Shown: piece by piece, positions 41,088-55,700 of the stretch
How positions within the stretch are numbered: the stretch's first letter is position 1
Layout: each line of letters opens with the position of its first letter
Origin: Chaetoceros tenuissimus
Taxonomy: Eukaryota > Bacillariophyta > Thalassiosirophyceae > Chaetocerotales > Chaetocerotaceae
Assembly (NCBI GenBank): GCA_021927905.1
Contig: BLLK01000047.1
Coordinates: 3,410,001 to 3,474,000 of the forward strand
Length of the DNA stretch: 64,000 bases
Direction of reading: 5' to 3'
Translations under genes and position numbers: made by a program
Notes under the pieces: model-generated
What the model was told of the DNA's origin: nothing
The model's database searches: none
The model's input: the letters and a program-made list of their open reading frames with translations, nothing else

Positions 41088-41831
41088 CTAAGCTAGGGAA
41101 TTCTCAATCTGGCGAGGGATGAGTTCATTTTGGAGAACAATGTTCCTTACGCTCTCTCTTCCCAGGAATCTCTGTGATGTGATTGTAGGATCTAATTTTA
41201 AGAACCTAGACGAGGTCTCAGTAAATTCATCAAACGTTATATCTAGTTGATCCTCATTTCTCAAAAAGAGTTCCATAGGAGTTTTGTCGTTTGCATCGCG
41301 TTGATTTGCGCATTCAGGATTCAACTCGAGTAGCAACTTCACAGCATTTCTGTGATGGTTACATGCTACGTGGATTGGATGATCGATATGATCGACTATT
41401 CCACCACAATCGAGTGCATGTGGATACTCTTCAATGAGCGTACGAAGACAGTCTAGATCCATTCTCATTCTCAAAGCCTCATTCACGACTGCTCGATCCT
41501 GATCAGGAATGTAGGCACCGGTGCGCTCTCTCAGGACACGTACTGCAAGTAAGTTCTTCTTAGCCCATAGAATCAGTTCATCGTGGTTGGGATGCTGCTC
41601 ACTGTAACCCTCGATTTTCTTAGCTGAGTCTTCCTCTTCAGATACATGAGTTGGCACATGGCGAACCTTTTGTTGCTTCCCCTTCCAAAGCGACGCGAGC
41701 GGCGATTTCGCACTGCTCTTAACCTCCACACGTGGTTTCGCTCTGCTCTTTTGCTGCTGTTTATGCTTGAAGATATTGCGTAGGCTACCTTCTGCTTCTC
41801 TTCTACATTCGTTTGGATCTCTTGAAAGCAT
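41088..41831 (-). CDS. Ankyrin-repeat protein
   Basis: Encodes 247 residues from the ATG at 41831; the frame extends upstream only through a GTG. The N-terminal 75 residues are basic (Lys/Arg/Ser/Gln). From about residue 85 on come ankyrin-type units: LRTLIEEYPHALDCGG, HPIHVACNHHRNAVKLLLEL and NPECANQRDANDKTPMELF. This layout resembles the many short ankyrin proteins of diatom genomes. No enzyme motif is seen. Confidence 0.8.
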   Translation of the reverse strand: MLSRDPNECRREAEGSLRNIFKHKQQQKSRAKPRVEVKSSAKSPLASLWKGKQQKVRHVPTHVSEEEDSAKKIEGYSEQHPNHDELILWAKKNLLAVRVLRERTGAYIPDQDRAVVNEALRMRMDLDCLRTLIEEYPHALDCGGIVDHIDHPIHVACNHHRNAVKLLLELNPECANQRDANDKTPMELFLRNEDQLDITFDEFTETSSRFLKLDPTITSQRFLGRESVRNIVLQNELIPRQIENSLA

Positions 41832-42264
41832 TTTGGATAATTTTAATATAATGTTCTGAGAAGGAGGTGGGGAAAATGAAGTAGTTGATCGTCTATCGTT
41901 CTTGATTTGAATCTGGATCCAAAAACAAGAAGGGAAGTTCGGGTCATACAAAATTTTCACGGGTCATTCTCACCAGATCTTGATGTGACAAAATAAATTC
42001 CTCTTGTTTCAGAGCAATTTAGCCAAGATGGTGTCAGAAAAAAAGAAAAGAAAAAAGGGGAAGGAGAAGAAGATCTTCTAATGAAAACAAAGCCAAAATG
42101 GAAAACAATCTTTTTGAAAAAACATTCCTTCCGAGTATTATTGTTTATATCTAATTTACAATAATCTCTACATGGAGTCTAATTCATAATTATTTAGCAA
42201 CTTTCTTGCATTTTCATCGGCCAGAGGATTGTAAATTTCTTTATTTTGCCTAATCATATTTCTA
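41832..42264. other. Intergenic region with polypurine tract
   Basis: A 433-bp gap. At about 42037-42078 lies a run of A/G only, except for a few bases, which may form an unusual DNA structure. No gene was recognised. Confidence 0.4.
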
Positions 42265-43404
42265 TCAAATACAAAAGTCGCCATGCTCTACATTAACTAG
42301 ATAAAGTCCATGTGCTGGTGCCATCACTGGTGCTAGTTTCCTATCTTTCCCTTCTAATATATCAATCACGTTTGTAGGGGATATTTTTTGTTGGCCCACT
42401 GTGACCAAGCACCCAATCAAATTTCTTACTTGTCTATACAGAAATGCATTCCCTTTCACAGATATGGTCAAAAGCTGAGCATTGTTTGATTCTTCTATCT
42501 CAGATGAAAGTCCTTCCCTTATTACCCAATTGTCTAGCATAGGTATACTACGGATTGATATATCCTCTACAGTCATAATTGGTGTAGATCTATAACAACC
42601 TTTGCCACGAAATGAAGAGAAATCATGTGTACCACTTAGATACTGTGCTGCAGTCTTCATCGCGTCCATATCCAATTCTTGGTTACAGTGTATTCTCCAT
42701 GATCTATTAGCTTCAAAAGGGTAACCGTATTCTTCCACCAAGCTTGACTTTTCATCTTCATAATCAGGTTTTTTATGACATAAAATACGATAGACATATG
42801 TTCGACTAGTCGCTGTAAACCTTGCATTCCAAGCAATATGCGATGGTTGATCATCAAATACACCCTCTAAATAAAGTTTATTGGGTAATAATTTCTCTGG
42901 TGCGAATTTACAAGATGTAATCCTTACATCATTCTCAGGCAACCTTGTCAAATGTCTTGGAAAGTGATCATTGCAACTTTGTAACAAATGATTTACTTGA
43001 CTCCTAGAATTTCGAATCATGTGGAAATTTAATCCCTTGACTAGTTTACCAGGCTCCCATATATTTCCATCTTTCGTTCGAATATCTACATGAAATGTGT
43101 TTTTCAGTGCATGTACTGAACGATCAGTACGTGAGCTAACCTGCATGTTTTCAAAATGATTTCCTTGCCATAATGATTCGGGATCGTACCCTATCTTCAA
43201 GTCGTACTTGATGCCATCTACAAGAGAAGAAAGGGCTAGCCTTATCTTTCCCTCTACGGAGTGTAAACCTCGTAAATCAGACCCTTGTGGGTTTATACAA
43301 TTCTCTTGTTTTCCTTGATAAGAAAAGCCAAGACAGTTCAGTCCATCATATGCGACGCTGAATGCATATCTTCGAAAGCCATGATCCACACGCACTAGTG
43401 CCAT
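42265..43404 (-). CDS. tRNA pseudouridine synthase, TruA/PUS family
   Basis: Single exon, 379 residues. It converts uridine to pseudouridine in tRNA (classically positions 38-40). The N-terminal FRRYAFSVAYDGLNCLGFSYQG is the family start. The catalytic Asp is Asp94 in SSRTDRSVHAL. Later blocks GTHDFSSFRGKGC and AFLYRQVRNLIGCLVTVGQ are also standard. A 15-20-residue insert after the first strand (about 30-46) is longer than in bacterial TruA. No organelle leader is obvious, so a nuclear or cytosolic role is assumed. Confidence 0.95.
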   Translation of the reverse strand: MALVRVDHGFRRYAFSVAYDGLNCLGFSYQGKQENCINPQGSDLRGLHSVEGKIRLALSSLVDGIKYDLKIGYDPESLWQGNHFENMQVSSRTDRSVHALKNTFHVDIRTKDGNIWEPGKLVKGLNFHMIRNSRSQVNHLLQSCNDHFPRHLTRLPENDVRITSCKFAPEKLLPNKLYLEGVFDDQPSHIAWNARFTATSRTYVYRILCHKKPDYEDEKSSLVEEYGYPFEANRSWRIHCNQELDMDAMKTAAQYLSGTHDFSSFRGKGCYRSTPIMTVEDISIRSIPMLDNWVIREGLSSEIEESNNAQLLTISVKGNAFLYRQVRNLIGCLVTVGQQKISPTNVIDILEGKDRKLAPVMAPAHGLYLVNVEHGDFCI

Positions 43405-43764
43405 TAGCTTCAGATTGATTTACTTTCAATGTAATTAGAGCTAAAGATCACTCATACCTCATAAGTAACTCATACTTACAGTGGCCATTCACTGGAAAAA
43501 CAATGTACAATGATGTATGTGTATTATAAAAACCTGCTAATAGACTACTACTTACTAACGCATGTAAAAAGACCGGAAATGACTGTACGACAAAAATTTC
43601 ACCGCAACAATAACGTGAAGCATAATGAAGTATGAAAGCAATAATGAGTGGTAAGAAAAAACATCAATGAGTATCTATGAAGTTAACAGTCTAAATCTCT
43701 TCCCTACTGTTTGCTGACTAATTAGTGTAAATTCTACAGCTTGTTTTAACGACCTATTTCCAAA
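43405..43764. promoter_or_regulatory. Divergent promoter region, TruA and giant TPR gene
   Basis: A 360-bp AT-rich gap between outward-reading genes. No specific site or repeat was recognised. Confidence 0.35.
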
Positions 43765-46700
43765 ATGAGCGACGTGGAAAAGGACGTCGAAGAGATAGAC
43801 CTGCAGGAATCAACTCAACTCCTCGAAGAAGTCAACCTCCAAGATGATCAAGACACGTTTCTACCGAAGGGATCTGCCCCTTTAACTCAGATAGCAAGCA
43901 AAGTAAGGCAACAATATTTGAGTCAAGGATCGGATTTAAGACCGTCGTCTGATGCAAGGAAAAGTTTTTGGAAAAGTTCTTTTATAGATGAAGATGCACT
44001 ACTAACAAAACAAAAGAATGATCCGAACTCGGTGTATGCTAAATATTATAGAAGTCGGGATGCAAAAAAGAAACCTGCAGTAAAAATTGTCCCTAGTAAT
44101 ATGAATCAAGATATTCAAAATATACAGAAGCCTACTGTTGAAAATACAGGTCCTAGAATCGATGAAAGTGAAATTGAAGAATTGAACATGAATCGACAAG
44201 AGAAAAGGATTCAGATACAGGAACAATCTGACCAAAATGCAACAGATGAAGATATATATGATGAGAATGACCCATTCGAGTTGCATTATCTTGAAGACGA
44301 AGAATCATTTGTGAATGCTCAGAAAAATTTAGAACCCATGCATGAAGAACAGGGACAAAAGTATACCATGGACAGTTTCGTTCAATCAGCCTCGACCGTC
44401 ACTACTACTGTACAATCGTGGGCGAATGATATTAGCCATGGTCAAATCCCATCTCTAGCGAATACTTCACAGAGTGCCCATGATGAAAAACATAAAACAT
44501 CAAAGCCAACTGGGGCTCTTGAAGAATTACTAGGTGGTTCTGAAAGTAGATTGGATGAAATTTTGGATTCTGTACCTAGTAGGTTCATTGACAATTCAAA
44601 GTCTGGATTATTCTCCCTTTTATATGATGATGCTAAGGATTTAGATGTTTCCTCAATTGTATCGAAGCTTTCAAGTACAAATAATCCACGTGAACTTCGG
44701 CAAATCTTGATAAAAACCCTCGTTGGTCCGGATTATCCGTTACAAGAAGAAAAGAATGATATTTTCATTTCAACAGATTTAACCCTTCCAGAACTTCCTG
44801 TTGAGGCTACTAATGACATTGAAGGTGCTATTGATTTCATGATCCATTTATGTGAGGAAAAGGAAGATGAGGGGCCTAACATAGATAGAGCTTGGTGGAT
44901 GGACAAACTAGAGCACAAACATTCTCGAATGAGTATCGACGACATAATACACTTTGATTTCACTGATTCAAATCAGGCTCGATACAACATCTCCGTTGAC
45001 AAAACTGGTGAATTCAATGAGAATTTGGCCTCGCAATCTAATGATGACGATGATAATGAATATTTTACTGACGAAGACGATGATAATGAAATGAATGGTG
45101 GAGACCTTGATAAATGGGAGGAACTTCTATGGGCTGAAGCAAGACGTCATTATCACCTAGCCTACAAAATCAATGAGAATTATGATGAGACTTTGAAAGA
45201 AACTGATGTCATCGACAATGCTGATACCATTGAGTCTACAGCAGTAAAAAAGTTTCGTTCTGATATCATTTCTTGTCTCGAGGCCTACATTTCTTCATTT
45301 CATTGTGCTAGTATTGACAAAGAAAATGAAGAAAATGAATTTAGAATACCAGCTTACGTCCCTCTAAAAATTGTCAAAGTACTCATTCGGAGGACGCTTG
45401 AAGCAAAGCGAAGGGCGGCACAATCTCCTGATAAAAGTGGTGATAGTGATAATCTTATCAACGATGATGTTGATTTCGATAGCTATGTGAATGCCATCTA
45501 CTCGTCCTTGTTTGGGGCGAACTCATCATTCTTTAGGCTCTATGAAATTGATTTTACCTCTGAGAATGAAGCTGAGAAGTACAAAAATGGGAATCCAAAA
45601 AGGAAACTACTCCAGGATAGTCATGATGATCAACTGTCTGATAGAGCACTTGTTGACGAATTTTTGTACGGGATCAAACCTCCTGAAGTTACAGATGGTA
45701 ATAAAAATGAAGATTTAGATTTATCGAAGTACGAAATTGAGGTAAAGATATACCAGCCACTTCTTAGATTTATGACGAAAACGAAATTCCCAATAGATGC
45801 TGTGTCAAGGCATTGTAAGGCCATATCTGACATTATGACTGAAATGATATTTGATCTCAATATGGACGATGGTGATATTGTTGATCTCTTCGAAAAGGGG
45901 AAAGATGTCTCGCTCATTTCAGCTTATCTTCACAAACATCTTTTGAAGTTCAAGGTGCGGGCATTAGTTAAGAACATCCATGTTGAAGAAGAAAGAAATT
46001 CCGAGTCTATCAAAATCTTGAAGATGTTGATGGATTCCGATTTTGTCAGAAGAAGAATAAAATTATTTGGTCCATATGTGGGAATCCAAGACCACATTGA
46101 AAATTGGCAGTCATATGTGCGACTAGGGGGTAGTATGTTTTCTCCAAACTTGTATGTCACTCATTTGGATAGATCAAAATTTCAGGATATTCATCATTGC
46201 ATTGTATTAGAATTGCAATTTTACATAGATTGTATTAAAGGAAATGAAAAAGACCTTTCTTGTGAAGAAAGAGAAAAAGAAAATGACAACGTGGTCTCTC
46301 TCAAAGAATTTTTGAAGCGTCGAATTCAAAATGCCTTCCGTCTGATTGAAATTGGGAGGGCATCTTACTCACTAGGCTTGAAAATTGGAAAAAGTGAGAA
46401 GACCTTTTTTGCATCCACAATAAGTGATGGTACAGTTGACTCATATTCTGAGTCTGACGTTGCGGACATTCCTTCTGAGTCTGACTTTATTCGCTTGGAA
46501 GCTTCAGACTATCAGAGAGCAACGTCTTCCTTTCGTCAAGCATCTGCTATATTACGTATGTGCAAGCAAAAGATTGACAAACTGAATAGTGATGTTTTAC
46601 CCGACGAAGAATTAAAGCTTGAAAAGGAATCAATGGAAATAAGAGAATTGCTGGTTTCTATTGATTTATTTCTCGCTGATACATTTGTTCTCAAGGGCTA

Positions 46701-49700
46701 CTGCTATGATACTAAACAGCTAGAGCAAAAGTCTGCGATAGATTGTTACAAAGAAGCTCTTCGCCTTTATAGACATCTAGGGAAGACACATCATGTTGTT
46801 TTGAGTGCAATGCAAAATTTAGGTTCCGTTTTCTTTGAATCTCAGGAATTGGATGCAGCGATGACATGTTTTGGAGACAAATTAAAATTTCTCCGAGCTA
46901 TTGAAAAGTCAGAATTGCAAGGTCTACAACAGGAAATAGGAAGTGTCATTAGAAATAATGCTTCCCTCAAATTGATGAAAATAAACGAAGATATCTGCAT
47001 CACATTGCAAAGTCTTGCCAGGGTATACAAAAAGGTTGGAGATGTAAACATGGCTATTCAGTATTACTCTGAAGCAATGCAACGAATTAAGACCAAGCGC
47101 CAAATGATATTAGACCAAATCGATCCTTCTTATTTCTTGGAGGAATCATTTGTAGAGTTGAGTGGGCTACATATGAAAAAAGCAGCGGGGGTATTTGAGG
47201 AATGGTCGCAGATTGCTCTAACGTCTATGTTTCAGTCTTCATCTCCAACCAACCCTCTCCCAGTCGCATTTGTCTACGATGAAGCAGTCGAGTCCCAACG
47301 ACTATCACAATCATATTTAAATGAATCAATGTGTATGAGACTTCAAAAATGCTTGACAGAATTTGATGCGACGAAGTTGCAGTATGACAAAGGAGAGGTT
47401 ATAAATGCGTTAGAATCAATGTCTCAGGAAGATAAAGAAGAGTTCCGATCGATTCTAACAAGGAACGGATTGCTCAAGTTCAGAAACTGCCAATATGATT
47501 CTGCCTTTGTTGACTTAGATCTAGTCTTAAGGTCCTTCCTTTCAGAATATGAAGAAACGGTGAATATATGGGATATGGACATGAAATCTATCGTTATGAC
47601 TGTGGAAGCAAAATTCGTGAAAAATCTTGATAGCTTTGAGCTAATCCCACTTATTGTGCACATCTCAAATTTGAATTTGCGACTGGAAAAATATGACGAC
47701 AGCCTAATGCTTTATACTTTTGCATTGAGTATTTGTCAAGAAAAAGAATCGAAAACTGCCATGTCTCCGCATGCTCGAGTAGGTGTCCATCTTGACTTGG
47801 CAGATATTCACTTTGGGATCGGTTATGTTCATTCCAGAAATGGGAGAATTCAAGAAGCTATTCCACACCTCAAAATCTCCTTGAGACTACTTGACAATAT
47901 CATCAGTCAGAATAGCGAAGAAATTTTCTCAGAGGATGATGAATTTACTCTTGAGGTATTTGTGAAGCTCAAAATAGTTATTGTTTTAAATTTTCTTGCC
48001 AGGACTTATGTGAACAAAGAAGATGCAATTGATCAAGCCCTGACATGTCTCGAGGATTCAATGGTCATTTTAGAAGATGTTCTAGATGAATTTCGAGTCG
48101 ATGGAAGTTTGTTTGAAGTAATAAAACCAGTAAAAAGAATTGTTGATGGTTCCGTACTTCAACAACCAATGTCACTTCTGACTCTTGGTAGAGTTCTTGG
48201 CAATAACTACCTTCGGGCAAGCAAACTTTATCATCAACATGGTCTCCTTATTGATGCAGAGCTCGCAGCTCAAAAGGCGGTTCGTATTTTTGATGATATG
48301 AAGGACGACTCATACTTTAGCAATGATCATGAAAATATAGTTGAAGGTCTCAGCCTTACATGTCTGAACGAAGATTTATTAGAAGCCAGTGAATTTGCAC
48401 TTCTACTTTTAGCGCAGAGCGGTAATAATGATGATCAATCTGATGATCAAGAAGATGAAAAAGATGCAGAGGATGTTGGCTATGACAAGGAAGATCTTCT
48501 TTTCCGTATTGGAAATTGCTATGGGAATCTTGGGAAGCATGAAAAAGCTCTGACTTTTCTATCGAAAGCCAAGGTGCTGATCGAGAATGCATTTGAATCA
48601 AACCATTCTAATTTTGTCCTTGCTTCCATTTGTCAGAATATGGCGACTGTCAAAAGGTTACAGTACTTTGAGACTTTCAATGATGAGACTCGAATTGAGT
48701 CGACGCAACTTTTTGAGGAGTCGGTCTATCTTGCTGACTCTATTGGCAACCCTGACCATGACCTATTTATAGCAGATTCCATGTTTAGGGTTGTTGAAAT
48801 GAGAATGACACAAACAGTTTTATCACCTACAGAAATGAATAGTCTAGCTCAAGACGATAAACTTCTGGGGTTTTTGGAATCATCTCTAGCAACAAGATTG
48901 CGCTATTTTGGAGAGTACCATGCCGATGTTGCAATAATTAGATACCTCATTGGCAAATGTCTTTTTTTCAAGGAAGATTTTGCCATGTCATTGCAGTATA
49001 TAAATCAAGCACTATCTCAGTGGAAAACACTGTACACATCTATGAATTTGGATATCTTTGACGCAATATTCATGAGAGGTCAGTGTCAGAAGTCTTTGGC
49101 ATTGACTTTTTGTACTGGATCAGAGATAGTATCGTCAGAACAGTTGAAAATGGCCCGACTATATTTCGCTCAAGCAATGACTTACAGCAAAGAATTCTAT
49201 CTGTCTGCGTCAAATGCATCGATGAAACATGCTTCTATATCATTTAGTTGCTTTTCTCTTTGTTTAAAATGCTGTGTCGAAATAGTAGGTTCTTTGAAAA
49301 AGGATTTAGGTAGAGGGTATTCTATTTCACAGAATCTACTCGCACTCATTAAATCCTTCACCAACAGTAATACCCTGTTGGAACTAGATAATCAGATCGA
49401 CATACTCCAGGATCTTACAGTCAAGTTATGGAATTATATAGCAGATGTGCACAATATTGTCGGAAATTACGGAACATCTCTAATTGCATACGAAACGTCT
49501 CTGGGGAAATATTCTGATGAGATTAGCTCCGAGGATAATGAGGATGCCGATGACGTAGACTTATTGATGAATTGTACTGTTGCCACCCTTAAACTTGCAA
49601 AACAAAATGAAGTTGTCCACGATTTTGATAAAGCAAAGGAACTGTATGAAGTGGTTCTGAAGAATATTGACAGTTTGGAAGGGGACGGTACTTATGAAAA

Positions 49701-52700
49701 GGCGGCAGTATTAGTATATGCTGGGATTTTATCTTCCTCAGCTGACCTTTTGAGGAAGGCTATCAGAATATTCGAATCAGATGAAAGCCTTTTGGATCCA
49801 GAGAAGATTCTAATTCCTGGATGTGGCCAAAGGGCTCTTATGTATAAGTTTTTATCATACAGAAAAATGATAAAAGGAGACTTCAAATCGGCATGGAATG
49901 ACATTACAATATCGATCGCTACGTTTGAAAACATCAGAAAAGGTGGTCTGCGCACCTCCGCCCAAGTAGTGAACTTAGAACAAACCCTTCACGCTTTCGA
50001 GAATTGGGATTTACATCTTTTCCAATCATACCTTTTTCAAATCTGTATTGCTAAACAGATTATGACTGGGCTGGAATTCAAAATTCATACTAAAGAGACA
50101 ATTCGAATTATAGGCATCCTTCTTGGTGATATCGGCAGCTTTGATCTTTCTTATCATTGTTTCTACTGTCTACTGCTTTCTCTTCGAGGCGATGAGAATT
50201 TGGCCGCTAATGCACTGCTCGACCTTGCCTCTATAGGAAATAGAATTGACGATACTCCAAAAGAAATCCTTCTACATGAAGAGTACATAAGGGCAACATC
50301 ACCATTACTGGGATTACTTCACAGAAACTTACTGCCTAGTTTAATTTCTCTTGCAGTCCAAAACTATGATGATAAAAAATATGATATTGCAGGAAAATGG
50401 GCAGATCTTGGACTGAATTCTCTTTCTTTAAATAAGGATTTGGGCGGAGAAAAAGCTAGATTGTTTTTAATCAAGGTATGTACAGAGACAAGTTCTTAAA
50501 CCATTAAGTCATTGGTACAATGCTAATCCATTTTGCTCTTCTTAGTCTCGACGTTTGATGAGGAATGGCGCTTTTATGAAAGCAAGACATTATCTACTCC
50601 AAGCTATACAAGATGTAGACTCAAGTTCCCTCCTACACTTCGAACTTTGTGTTGCTACTGGAAAGACCTTTCATGAACAGAAAAACACAGACCAGGCAAT
50701 CAGCTTTTATTTAAAGAGTTTGAAGACTCTACAAAATTTAGATAGAAGACATCAGACCCTTGAAATACAGTTGGCATTGGGGGAGGTTCTTCTTAACAAA
50801 GCATCATTACCTCAAGCGAAAATGTTCTTTGAAAATGCGCTTATTTTAGCCACGGAACTGAAGGGTTGTGATCATAGATACACTGCCGATGCTCTTCACG
50901 ACCTCGCAAAGTCAATGATGAGTGAAAATGAAATTTTGTCAGTCTCCTTATTCAAAGAGTGTAAGTTTTTTTCAGTATGAGCAATTATGCTATTATAGCT
51001 TCTTGTTGCAAATACCAACATCTTTCTTCTTTCCTCCATAAGCTGTCCGAATTTATCGTCTTCTACCAGAGACTCAAAACTTTGGCTCAGCTCTGTATTG
51101 CATTGGTCAAACGCTTGAGAAAGAACGCAAGTATGAACAGGCAGGTGAAAATTACAAAGAAGCCCTGAAAGTTATGAGTATTTGTGGAGAGAACATATTT
51201 TTGCATGCTCAAATTCTTCGTTCTATGGGTTTTATAACTTATCGCATGCGAAACTATCACTCTGCAAAGAAGTACTTTCAGCATTCTGTGACCATTTTGC
51301 GAAAATTTGAAGATTCATCCAGGATGTACATTGATTCACTATACTGGCTCGGCTGCATTTTGTACCTTCTAGATGACATCTATGATTCTCAGCGAACTTT
51401 AAGTGTAGCATTGCGTTGTATTAAAAGAGAAGGTCAAAACAGAAAAGAGATTGTCTTGATTAAACTGGCACAGTCAAGAAATTTCACGAATCTCAACAAA
51501 AGAGATGATGCCATGTTATGCTTGCGCGATGTACAGCAACATATGAAAAGTGTGTCAAAATATTTCTTGAAGAATGAACTAATCAAGGTTTGTTTGCTGT
51601 ATGGAGAGATATACTATAACCTTGACTTTGTAGAGAATGCTGTTCTATACACCACAAAGGCTGTCACACTTATATCGGCCACTCCTGATATTGATTTCAT
51701 AACAAAGGAAGAATCTTTCCAGCAGATCATACGCATATATCGTGAGACTGGTGAGTTTGTGCTGGCTGGAGAGTATATTAGTCAATACTCCCAATTGATA
51801 TCAGAGTTATTTGGATATGACAGCGATAAAATGGCAAAAGTTCTAGAGACAAAAGGAGACATAGAGATGGCTATGAGGAATGTGGAAGCGGCTGCTTCTT
51901 CGTATAAAAAGGCTCTATCAATTCATAATCAATGCTTTCATTCAATTGCTGAATGCGAGCTTCTCTTTAAACAGTCCTACGCTCATAGTCGACTAAAAAG
52001 CTTTGATGAAGGACTAAAGACTCTCGATATATTGCAAGATACTGTGAATATGCTCCCACATGCTGGAGTTATGTCGAAAAGGGCTAATATTCTTCGTGCT
52101 TCTATTCATTTCAAGTGTAATCAAAAGGATGAAGCTTTCCGTTTGTATACACAAGTGCTGGAGGAAATCCAATCATTAAATGATACTTCCAATTTGTCAA
52201 GATTATCGGAAGCTATACCTACCTTGGATATTGTTGAAATGTTCACTAATCTCGCTTCTTACCACCAAAATAGCTTGGAAGAAGCGGGAAACTTCTTGTC
52301 GAAAGCAGCTTGTCTATGTTTTGAATCAGGAACTCAATTAGAAAGTAGATGGGAGCACACACTGTTGAACTTGTGCTCTTTATACGAACACTTCATATAT
52401 AGCAATCAAAGTGTTTCCAGTAATTTTTCTGAAATGAAAATGCAATTGGGCCGCATGTATGCATTAGCTAAAGGTTTCAATAAGGCTGTTTCGATCTTTT
52501 CGGAAGTTCTCACATACGAAAGGAAAGTTGAGAATCAACTACATGTATTCCACACATTGCACAATATAGGTAGCTGTTACATTGAAATTGGGGATATTAA
52601 CAATGCCATCTTTGTTCTGAACGAAAGTGTACAGCTCGGCGAGGCAATCTTGGGAAGGGAAGATACTGCTGTAGCAGACACTGTTTATACTTTGGCTAAG

Positions 52701-55700
52701 GCTTACCTTTTCTCTGATCCCATAGCTTCTTTAGACCATTTCCAACGATCACTTCGAGGTAGAATGGACAACTATGGTATCAACAGTTTAGAGGCTCTCT
52801 GTACACTGCAAGATTTGGGTAATGCTCTAGTTCAAATAGGAAAATTAGATGCAGCTTTAAAGGTTTACAGAGATGCAAAAAATATCGAGTTACAATTGAA
52901 GACCAAAGATGAGAAGAAAACATGGAATACAACAAACTTTTTATTAGGAGAAGCCCTTCTCAGTAAAGGGACATATGAATTAGCGATGAAATATTTCAAA
53001 ATATTCATTGGAAATCCCTACAAGAGGGGACATGGGTTGCAGTCCGATATCCCCATTGCCTTATACAAAATAGGTGAGCAATTTAATGAAGGGAGTATCA
53101 TCTAGATTTTTTTCACTAACGTCTACCTCTTAGGCTTTATTCATTTGAAGCGTGGTGAAAATAAATCCGCCAAAAAGTATTTCTCAAAGGCTATACTTGA
53201 AGTTGAAGAACAATTTCAACTGCAACTCCGCCATCACCCTATTGAACAGTGCAAAGGAAAGATGGAGGAGATGAAATTAAAATTCGCGGACCAGAAATTG
53301 ATGGTAGCTGAAATTTTACAATTGTATGGGGTTCTTTTGAAAGATAGTAACGAGTACAAAAGATCGCTATTGTGTCTAGAATTTAGCAAGGTCATGATCA
53401 TCTCTCTACTTGGAGACTCTTCTTCTCTAAGGCTCGCTTCAATAGAATTGGAAATAGGAAGGATACACTATGAAGAGGGAGAATATGCCAGAGCAATAGA
53501 GGTTTTAACTAGATGCCTTCACATTAAATCTCATCTAAGCTCAGAAAAAGACATGGGAGACTTGAAGCGAATAGTTGGTCTATGTTACAGTAAGCTTGGA
53601 AATTCAGAAAAGGGTTTAAAATTGATAAAGGAGAGCAACTTTTTCAACAAGATGAAAAAGAAAAATTACCAAAGCAATTTGGAAGATGCCCAAACTCTTT
53701 TCGCATATGGTCAACTTCAATTCCAAAGAGATCAGACAACGATGGCAATGGAAGTATATCGACGCTGCCTATCATTATTCCAGAACCTGAGTGACTGTGA
53801 AGCTAAAGAAAATGCAATTGTCGAGGTCACAATCGCGATTGGAGATGCATATCTGAAAAGTGGAGGTCATTTTAAGGCGCTAGTCAACTTCAAACAAGCT
53901 ATATTTACTTCTAGAGGAACACAGAAGGATGTCACGTATAAGGCTCTGTCTAATATGGTAAGTCTTTCACTAATTTCACTATGTTGTTGGTTGCCACTTG
54001 TATTCTACTTGAACATGAGAAGTACTAAGCAATTATTCTTAATGAAGGGCGATCTATATTTATCACTAGGTAGATACGATGATGCCATTGATCAATATCT
54101 TGCATGTGTGAAACTACAAGAAGACTTTGGTAGTGACTCTACTATACCCCATCAGTTGTCTACTCAATTATACATCAGTCTTGGTTTCGCGTATTTCCAA
54201 GTAAATAATTTTCATGAGAGCAAAGTATATTACACTAGAGCCATAACAGAGCTGAAGTCCCGTTACGGGGAATATACAGACATTGGTGTTTGTTGGTTGA
54301 AAGTAGGACAAATATTCATGCGAGAGAAAGACGCGAAAAAGGCACTCTCGTGTTATGAACATGCCTTACACATTGCCAAATCTATTACAAACAACAATGA
54401 TTTCTATTGGAATACTTACCAAGACCTCGGAAATTGCCTGTTTGAATTAGAGATGCTTCAAGATTCTCAAGTTGCCTATGAAAATGCTCTGAGAGTCGCT
54501 CAATCTCTTGATGACATCTCAAAAATTGCAGAGTCGAAGTATTCCTTGTCAATCATAATGTTCAAGACCGGCAGGGTTGATGATGCTCTTAATTATTGTA
54601 GGGATGCACTTGATCATAAGATTGAATGTATCACCGGCACCGAAGAAGCCAGTTCTCTCCTACCTGGACTTGATTTAATTTTGTCAAATTGTAAGTACAA
54701 TTAGTTTCACCTATATACTTCGCGTTTTGAAAGAAACTTCTGACACTTTGTGTAGTGCGCAAGACAACGGGGACTGGATCTTTAGAATATGCAGAAGTTC
54801 AGGAAAAGAAAGGGCTTTGTCTTTCCAAAGCAAACTCAAATACTAGAGCTCTAGCCGCACACAAATCTGCGAAGCAGATATATTCTCGCGAATACGGAGA
54901 AGATCATATAAAAGTGAAAACGTGTCTGTATAACATTGCCTTGTGTTGTATCGCGCTAGAGAGGTGGATGGAGGCAGGGCAGTGTTTACTCCAGATGTAC
55001 AAAAAGATTAGTTCTACATTGGGTAATGAAAATATTGAATTGGCGAACATACAGTTCTACATTGGACTTACGTACCAGAAAACAGGAAACTGGAAAGAGG
55101 CAAAAACATGCTTTGACGATTCCATCTACATTAGGAAATTACACGGACAATACCATCAAAAATTGACAGCTGAAACTCTTGATATTATTGGCGATATTGT
55201 CAATGAACAGAAGAATTCTCGTGCTTTACAGGCTTCAGAGATGCACTACCTAGAAAGCATGCGACTCTATACAAACTTACACATGATGAAAGAGGCAGCC
55301 ATGATGCATTACAAGATTGCGAAATTCTATGCAGCAAAAGATAAATACGAAAAAGCTCTGGTGCACTTGGAAAAGAGTTTAGTAACGTTCAGGGTTTTGA
55401 CTGGTGGCTTAAAATCCCCAATATCCGATATTTATTTGAGTCTAGGAAATGCCCACGAAGCATTGAATCAAGTAGAAAGAGCTGTTGCTTGTTACGACTT
55501 CTGTATCAAAAGCTCGAAGACTGATATAGTTGCAACTAAAGCTTTTATCAATAAAGGAAAAGTCCTTTGTCGAAACAATCAATATGAGGAAGCATTACTT
55601 TGTTTATCAACTGCACTACAGATAGGTGTAGATGGGTCAAAGCCAGAGATCGAGGCAGAAGTGTTAGTTGCCAGGGGTCAAGTATCGGATGTGATGAATA

